Positions 60,208 to 64,000 of a stretch of 64,000 nucleotides of DNA are shown piece by piece (the stretch's first letter is position 1; each line of letters starts with the position of its first letter). This stretch comes from VRUE01 sp963817905 (GTDB taxonomy: Bacteria; Actinomycetota; Thermoleophilia; Solirubrobacterales; 70-9): positions 186,001-250,000 of the forward strand of contig CAWFPS010000001.1 of assembly GCA_963817905.1 (NCBI GenBank). The letters run 5' to 3'. The position numbers and the translations under genes are program-made. Under the pieces are notes generated by a model. It ran no database searches. It had not been told where the DNA came from and worked only from the letters and a program-made list of their open reading frames with translations.

Positions 60208-60696
60208 TCAGCGGCGCTTGTCGAGGCGAACGACGGTGAACTTGCCGTCTCCTGCCCACGCGTCATGAACCAGGACGAATCCGTGGCGCTCCAGGCGCGC
60301 TCCGAGCAGCCTCCCTCGCGCCGCCGGAAAGAATCTCGGCGGGTCCAGCGGCGCCAGGATGAGATGCCCACCGCTGCGCAGCACCCGGGCCGCCTCCCGC
60401 GGCGAGACCCGGCCGCCGAGGTGGGCGAGGAGGTCGAAGAAATCGTCGGGATAGGGGAGGCCGCCGGGGCTTGCCTGCTTGAAGGCGATGCGGCCCTCGG
60501 GGTCCAGCCCAACCCTGGCCTGCGCCTGGCGAATCGTGGACTCGGCAGGGTCCACCGCGCGCACCCGGGCCGCCGGGAACTCGCGGGCCAGGAACAGGGC
60601 CGGCTCGCCGTCGCCGCAGCCGACCACGAGAGCGCGCTCGGGAACCGGGACGCGCAGGACCGCGGCGGCAAGCGGCGTCAGCGGCGGGGCGTCCAC
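60208..60696 (-). CDS. Small SAM-dependent methyltransferase
   Basis: 162 aa from GTG 60696. LVVGCGDGEPALFLA and VDPAESTI are motifs I and II; FDLLAHLGG is motif IV and VLRSGGHLILAPLDP motif V/VI of class I methyltransferases (Methyltransf_11 type). Shorter than usual. Substrate not recognisable. Confidence 0.82.
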   Translation of the reverse strand: MDAPPLTPLAAAVLRVPVPERALVVGCGDGEPALFLAREFPAARVRAVDPAESTIRQAQARVGLDPEGRIAFKQASPGGLPYPDDFFDLLAHLGGRVSPREAARVLRSGGHLILAPLDPPRFFPAARGRLLGARLERHGFVLVHDAWAGDGKFTVVRLDKRR

Positions 60697-60736
60697 GCGG
60701 CGATGATCGCAACTTCACGGCGGGGCGACGATCCTC

Positions 60737-60742
60737 TAGGCT
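60737..60742 (+). promoter_or_regulatory. Putative promoter of the peptidyl-prolyl isomerase gene
   Basis: TAGGCT is 9 nt before ATG 60752; TTCACG lies 17 nt further upstream as a possible -35 element. Confidence 0.5.
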
Positions 60743-60751
60743 TCCCGGCCG

Positions 60752-61420
60752 ATGCAGGAGGGGAAAGACTGGCGCCCGATCATCCTTGCCGTCTTCGCGC
60801 TGGTCGCGGTCGGCGTGGTCGCGGCGATCCTGATTTCCCGCGGCGGCGGCTCCTCGGGCACGGCCAGCTCCGGCGGCTGCGAAGAAGTCGAAGCGCCGGC
60901 GCCGAAGGAAGTCAGCCTCAAAGCGCCGGCGCAGACGGTGAAGAAAGGCGAGAAGCTGACCGCCTCGGTCGAAACCAGCTGCGGCACCTTCGAGATCGCG
61001 CTCGACTCGACCCAGGCGCCGAAGACGGTCAACTCCTTCGTCTACCTCAGCGAAGAAGGCTTCTACGACGACCTCACCTTCCACCGCATCGCGCCCGGCT
61101 TCGTAATCCAGGGCGGCGACCCACTCGGCACCGGGGTCGGCGGTCCCGGCTACAGCGTCACCGAGAAGCCGCCCGCCAACCTCTCCTACACCAAAGGCAC
61201 GGTGGCGATGGCGAAGAGCTCTTCCGACCCGCCCGGGCGCTCCGGCAGCCAGTTCTACGTGGTCACCGGCGCCGACGCCGGCCTGCCGCCGGAATACGCG
61301 CTGGTCGGCAAGGTCGACCAGGGCTACGACGTCGTCGAACGCATCGACAAGCTCGGCACCCCGGAAGAAAAACCCAAACAGACGGTCCTGATCGACAAGA
61401 TCACGATCGAAAAGGGCTAG
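60752..61420 (+). CDS. Membrane-anchored cyclophilin-type peptidyl-prolyl cis-trans isomerase
   Basis: 222 aa. One N-terminal transmembrane helix (about residues 9-28), a short linker, then a cyclophilin domain with FHRIAPGFVIQGGDPLGTG and GSQFYVVT. It should face outward and assist folding of exported proteins; the downstream Bcp, VKOR and DsbA-like genes fit an envelope-protein theme. ATG 60752. Confidence 0.93.
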   Translation: MQEGKDWRPIILAVFALVAVGVVAAILISRGGGSSGTASSGGCEEVEAPAPKEVSLKAPAQTVKKGEKLTASVETSCGTFEIALDSTQAPKTVNSFVYLSEEGFYDDLTFHRIAPGFVIQGGDPLGTGVGGPGYSVTEKPPANLSYTKGTVAMAKSSSDPPGRSGSQFYVVTGADAGLPPEYALVGKVDQGYDVVERIDKLGTPEEKPKQTVLIDKITIEKG

Positions 61421-61426
61421 CCGCAC

Positions 61427-61432
61427 TAGGCT
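61427..61432 (+). promoter_or_regulatory. Putative -10 box TAGGCT of the Bcp gene
   Basis: TAGGCT, 8 nt before ATG 61441. Confidence 0.45.
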
Positions 61433-61440
61433 GGACGCCG

Positions 61441-61941
61441 ATGGCCAAGGTCGACGTAGGCGAGGCGGCGCCCGACTTCGAGTTGCCCGGCACGGGCGGG
61501 ATCACCTACCGCCTCTCCGACCGGCGCGGCCACAATGTCGTGCTCGCCTTCTACCCCGGTGACGCGACCACCGTCTGCACCGCCCAGTTCTGCTCCTACC
61601 GCGACAAGGCCGACAAGCTGGCCGAGCTCGACGCCGAAGTGGTCGGGATCTCGCCGCAATCGGTCGACTCGCACGAGCGCTGGACCGAAGAACAGGAAAT
61701 TAACCTGCCGCTGCTGGCCGACGAGGACCTGGCGGTTAGCAAGAGCTACGGGGTGACCGGGTGGCTGGGCCCGCTGGCCCGCTTCACCGAGCTCGACGAC
61801 ACGCCGGGAGGGCGGTACATCCAGCGGGCGATCTTCATCGTCGACGGCGAGGGCATCGTCCGCTACCGCCATGTCTCGCGGACCGGTGCCCGCTTTCAGT
61901 CCGTCGAGGACATCGAGAGCGCCCTCGCTGCGATCGCTTGA
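61441..61941 (+). CDS. bcp: Thioredoxin-dependent peroxiredoxin, Bcp/PrxQ type
   Basis: 166 aa. The peroxidatic Cys lies in FYPGDATTVCTAQFCSYRD and the resolving Cys is 5 residues later, as in PrxQ. It reduces organic peroxides with thioredoxin. No signal peptide. The stop overlaps the next ATG (TGATG). Confidence 0.93.
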   Translation: MAKVDVGEAAPDFELPGTGGITYRLSDRRGHNVVLAFYPGDATTVCTAQFCSYRDKADKLAELDAEVVGISPQSVDSHERWTEEQEINLPLLADEDLAVSKSYGVTGWLGPLARFTELDDTPGGRYIQRAIFIVDGEGIVRYRHVSRTGARFQSVEDIESALAAIA

Positions 61942-62822
61942 TGCCGGCCGAGCCAGCGCAGTTCACCGCGCTCGCGGGCGAGATGGGTCCGACCCTCCGG
62001 GGCGAGGTCGCGGGGGAGGGGTCCCCGGTGGTCCTCTGCCACGGGCTCACCGCGACCCGGCGCTCGGTCATCCATGGCTCGCGCGTGCTGGAGCGGGCCG
62101 GCCACACGACGATCGCCTACGACGCTCGCGGCCACGGCGAGTCCGATCCCGCGCCCGCCGGGCAGAGTTATGGATACCCGGAGCTGGCGGCGGACCTGAG
62201 GGCAGTGATCGATGCCCGGGCCGGTGGAGAGCCCGTCCTGGTGGCCGGCCACTCGATGGGCGCCCATACCGCGGTCGCCTACGCCCTCAGGCATCCCACA
62301 GCCGTCCTCGGCCTGGTGCTGGTCGGCCCGGCGTACGTCGGTGTGCGAACTCCGCCAGGTGCGGATAGCGCCCCCGACGGAGTGCGGATGGCGACGGAGT
62401 CGTTGGGCTACTGGGATGGGCTCGCGGCGGCCCTGGAAGACGACGGGGTCGATGGGTTCGTCGCCTACATCGACCGCCACCAGGAGACCGGCGAGCGCTG
62501 GCGGGACTCGATCCTGCGCTTCACCCGCGAACGGATGGAACGCCACCGCCACCTCGATGCGATCGTCGAGGCGCTGCGCCAGGTGCCGCGCTCAGAGCCC
62601 TTCGGCTCTCTCGAGGACCTGAGCCGCCTTGACGTCCCGGCGCTTGTGGTGGGCAGCGGCGACGAGGCCGACCCGGGGCATCCCTATGCGGCCGCCGCGG
62701 CCTACGCCGAGGCGCTGCCGCGGGCGCGGCTGCTTCGCGAGGCGGAGGGACAGTCGCCGCTCGCCTGGCAGGGCGGCCGCCTCTCGCGCGAGATTGAGAC
62801 TTTCTATAGGGAGCTGCAATAG
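61941..62822 (+). CDS. Alpha/beta hydrolase
   Basis: 293 aa. HGLTATRRSVIHG (oxyanion loop), GHSMGAH (nucleophile Ser), GSGDEADP (acid) are seen. The expected C-terminal histidine reads EGQSPLAW, so the catalytic His is not obvious; activity is uncertain. ATG 61941, coupled to bcp. Confidence 0.83.
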   Translation: MPAEPAQFTALAGEMGPTLRGEVAGEGSPVVLCHGLTATRRSVIHGSRVLERAGHTTIAYDARGHGESDPAPAGQSYGYPELAADLRAVIDARAGGEPVLVAGHSMGAHTAVAYALRHPTAVLGLVLVGPAYVGVRTPPGADSAPDGVRMATESLGYWDGLAAALEDDGVDGFVAYIDRHQETGERWRDSILRFTRERMERHRHLDAIVEALRQVPRSEPFGSLEDLSRLDVPALVVGSGDEADPGHPYAAAAAYAEALPRARLLREAEGQSPLAWQGGRLSREIETFYRELQ

Positions 62823-62823
62823 C

Positions 62824-63264
62824 GTGCCGGGCATGAGGGCACCGGCAGAGGGGACACTGCGCGGCATCGCGACCTTCCTCGCCAGCTTCGGCGTCGGCGT
62901 CGCCACCTACATCGCGATCGCCGACTCCGGCGGCGGCTCGCCCGTCTGCGTCGCCGGCGGGCACGGCTGCCAGACCGTCGCCGAAAGCTCCTACTCGCAC
63001 CTGGCCGGAGTCAACATCGCCGTCTTCGGCATCGCCGGCTACGTGGTGCTGCTCGCCTGCGCGCTGCTGCGCGGCGACGCGCCGCGGATGGTGGGTTTCG
63101 CCGTCTCCCTGGTCGGCTTCGGCTACAGCCTCTACCTGACCTACCTGGAGCTGTTCACGATCGACGCGATCTGCCAGTGGTGCGTTACCAGTGCCGCCTT
63201 GATGACCCTGCTCTTCGCTGCCAACGCAACCCGTATGCTCAGCTACGTGGGAAGAGAGCCATGA
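62824..63264 (+). CDS. Vitamin K epoxide reductase-family (VKOR) membrane protein
   Basis: 146 aa from GTG 62824 (AGGGAG 10 nt upstream; ATG 62833 is an alternative). Four hydrophobic helices, a CxxC (CQWC) in the last third and the outer-loop cysteine pair (VCVAGGHGCQ) match bacterial VKOR, which reoxidises DsbA via quinones. It is coupled to a DsbA-like gene by ATGA, a functional pair for disulfide formation. Confidence 0.92.
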   Translation: MPGMRAPAEGTLRGIATFLASFGVGVATYIAIADSGGGSPVCVAGGHGCQTVAESSYSHLAGVNIAVFGIAGYVVLLACALLRGDAPRMVGFAVSLVGFGYSLYLTYLELFTIDAICQWCVTSAALMTLLFAANATRMLSYVGREP

Positions 63265-64000
63265 GCGGCCGCCGTGATCGTGAGGAACGCCGCGAAGAGC
63301 GGCTGCGCGAAGACGAGCAGGCCGGCGCGGCCGAGCGGCGCCAGCGGATGATCAAGCTCGCCAGTGCGGTCGCCTTCCTCGCGGTGGTGGTGGTTGCCGT
63401 CCTGATCGTGGTCAGCCAGGGCAGCGGCGGCGGTGGCGATTCGAGCAACGTCGAAGGAGCCGCTGAAATCGAATCCGAGCTGGCCGGCATCCCGCAGAAG
63501 GGGCTCGTGCTCGGCTCCGGCGGCGCCAAGGTAAAGCTGATCGAGTTCGGCGACCTGCAGTGCCCGGTCTGCAAGGGCTTTGCTGAAGAAATCCTGCCGC
63601 CCGTAGTCGAAGGGCAGGTCCGCAACGGCGAAGCGAGACTCGAGTTCCGCAGCTTCACGATCATCAGCGAACAATCCATCCCGGCCGGCGCGGCCGCGAT
63701 CGCCGCCGGCGAACAGGCCCGGGGCTGGAACTTCGTCGAGCTCTTCTACCGAAACCAGGGCACCGAGGCCTCCGGCTACGTCACCGACGAATTCCTCACC
63801 GCCATCGCCAAGGCGGCCGGCGTCAACGACATCGCCCGCTGGAACAAGGCCCGCAAGAGCAAGCAGGTGATCTCGCAGGTCGAAGCCTCGACGGCCGAAG
63901 CCGAACGCCTCGGCTTTAGCGGCACGCCGTCGTTCGCCGTCGAAGGCCCGGGAACGACCGGGCTGGAAACGCTCGGCACGCCTCAGTCCACCGAGGCGAT
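63261..64000 (+). CDS. DsbA-family membrane-anchored thiol oxidoreductase (3' end outside window)
   Basis: ATG 63261 opens a frame running to the window edge. A charged N-terminus, one transmembrane helix (about residues 31-52), a Gly/Ser linker, then a thioredoxin fold with FGDLQCPVCKGF (CPVC) and FSGTPSFAV (cis-Pro loop). It should be held outside the membrane and introduce disulfides, recharged by the VKOR protein encoded upstream. Confidence 0.92.
   Translation, partial: MSGRRDREERREERLREDEQAGAAERRQRMIKLASAVAFLAVVVVAVLIVVSQGSGGGGDSSNVEGAAEIESELAGIPQKGLVLGSGGAKVKLIEFGDLQCPVCKGFAEEILPPVVEGQVRNGEARLEFRSFTIISEQSIPAGAAAIAAGEQARGWNFVELFYRNQGTEASGYVTDEFLTAIAKAAGVNDIARWNKARKSKQVISQVEASTAEAERLGFSGTPSFAVEGPGTTGLETLGTPQSTEA

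Overview
The window is a dense, high-GC (roughly two-thirds G+C by eye) bacterial chromosome segment of core housekeeping genes. An IHF-like mihF next to gmk-rpoZ-coaBC, a pyrR-led pyrimidine operon, a GatD/MurT pair for lipid II amidation, VKOR-type disulfide chemistry and RNase J all point to Actinomycetota. The gene repertoire and style suggest the Thermoleophilia (Solirubrobacterales or relatives), but that is inference without a database search.

Layout. 1-1884 (minus): phosphomannomutase fragment, HIT protein, CorA. 2049-3748: a SAM-I riboswitch drives a threonine-synthase-like enzyme and a ubiquitin-like sulfur carrier, best read as the MetM/MetO homocysteine pathway. 3856-10212: CDP-sugar genes, SRAP protein, hydrolases, tRNA-Arg(CCG), RNase Z. 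10306-19403: pyrR-pyrB-pyrC-carA-carB-pyrKD, with pyrK and pyrD fused and no pyrF. 19492-22023: mihF, gmk, rpoZ, coaBC. 22259-29622: a short rimP, nusA, infB, rbfA, nrnA, truB, ribF, rpsO. 29619-37446: peroxiredoxin, a damaged DsbA-like gene, pnp, M16 peptidase, dapB, dapA, rnj. 37691-39894 (minus): two-component pair. 39989-43479: ftsK, cinA. 43480-44800: a small lower-GC islet with a type-II tRNA-like gene of 8/4 architecture and a deaminase. 44827-51014: thpR, recA, miaB, miaA, dapF, dapL. 51024-52630: hipBA with three operators. 52634-64000: metallo-hydrolase, epimerase, hflX, dut, gatD-methyltransferase-murT, lipid kinase, methyltransferase, peptidyl-prolyl isomerase, Bcp, hydrolase, VKOR and a DsbA-like thioredoxin.

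The most striking non-coding theme is a set of about a dozen palindromic or hairpin elements, 40-120 nt long, with arms of 9-21 bp. They sit at gene junctions, typically on the stop codon of the upstream gene and sometimes carrying the ribosome binding site or start codon of the next gene. Several lie inside open reading frames in phase (carA N-terminus, pyrK, the pyrK-pyrD linker, nusA tail, hflX tail). At least four sequence families recur inside the window; one 87-nt family has two copies differing at 3 positions, in opposite orientation. In another family the inner stem changes by compensating pairs.

Other notable points: a DapF in which both catalytic cysteines are serine; a MiaA missing its middle helical domain; a RimP with only the N-terminal domain; a NusA with an extra Cys3His motif; and a frequent TAGGCT-like -10 box only 6-11 nt before start codons, suggesting many leaderless mRNAs.
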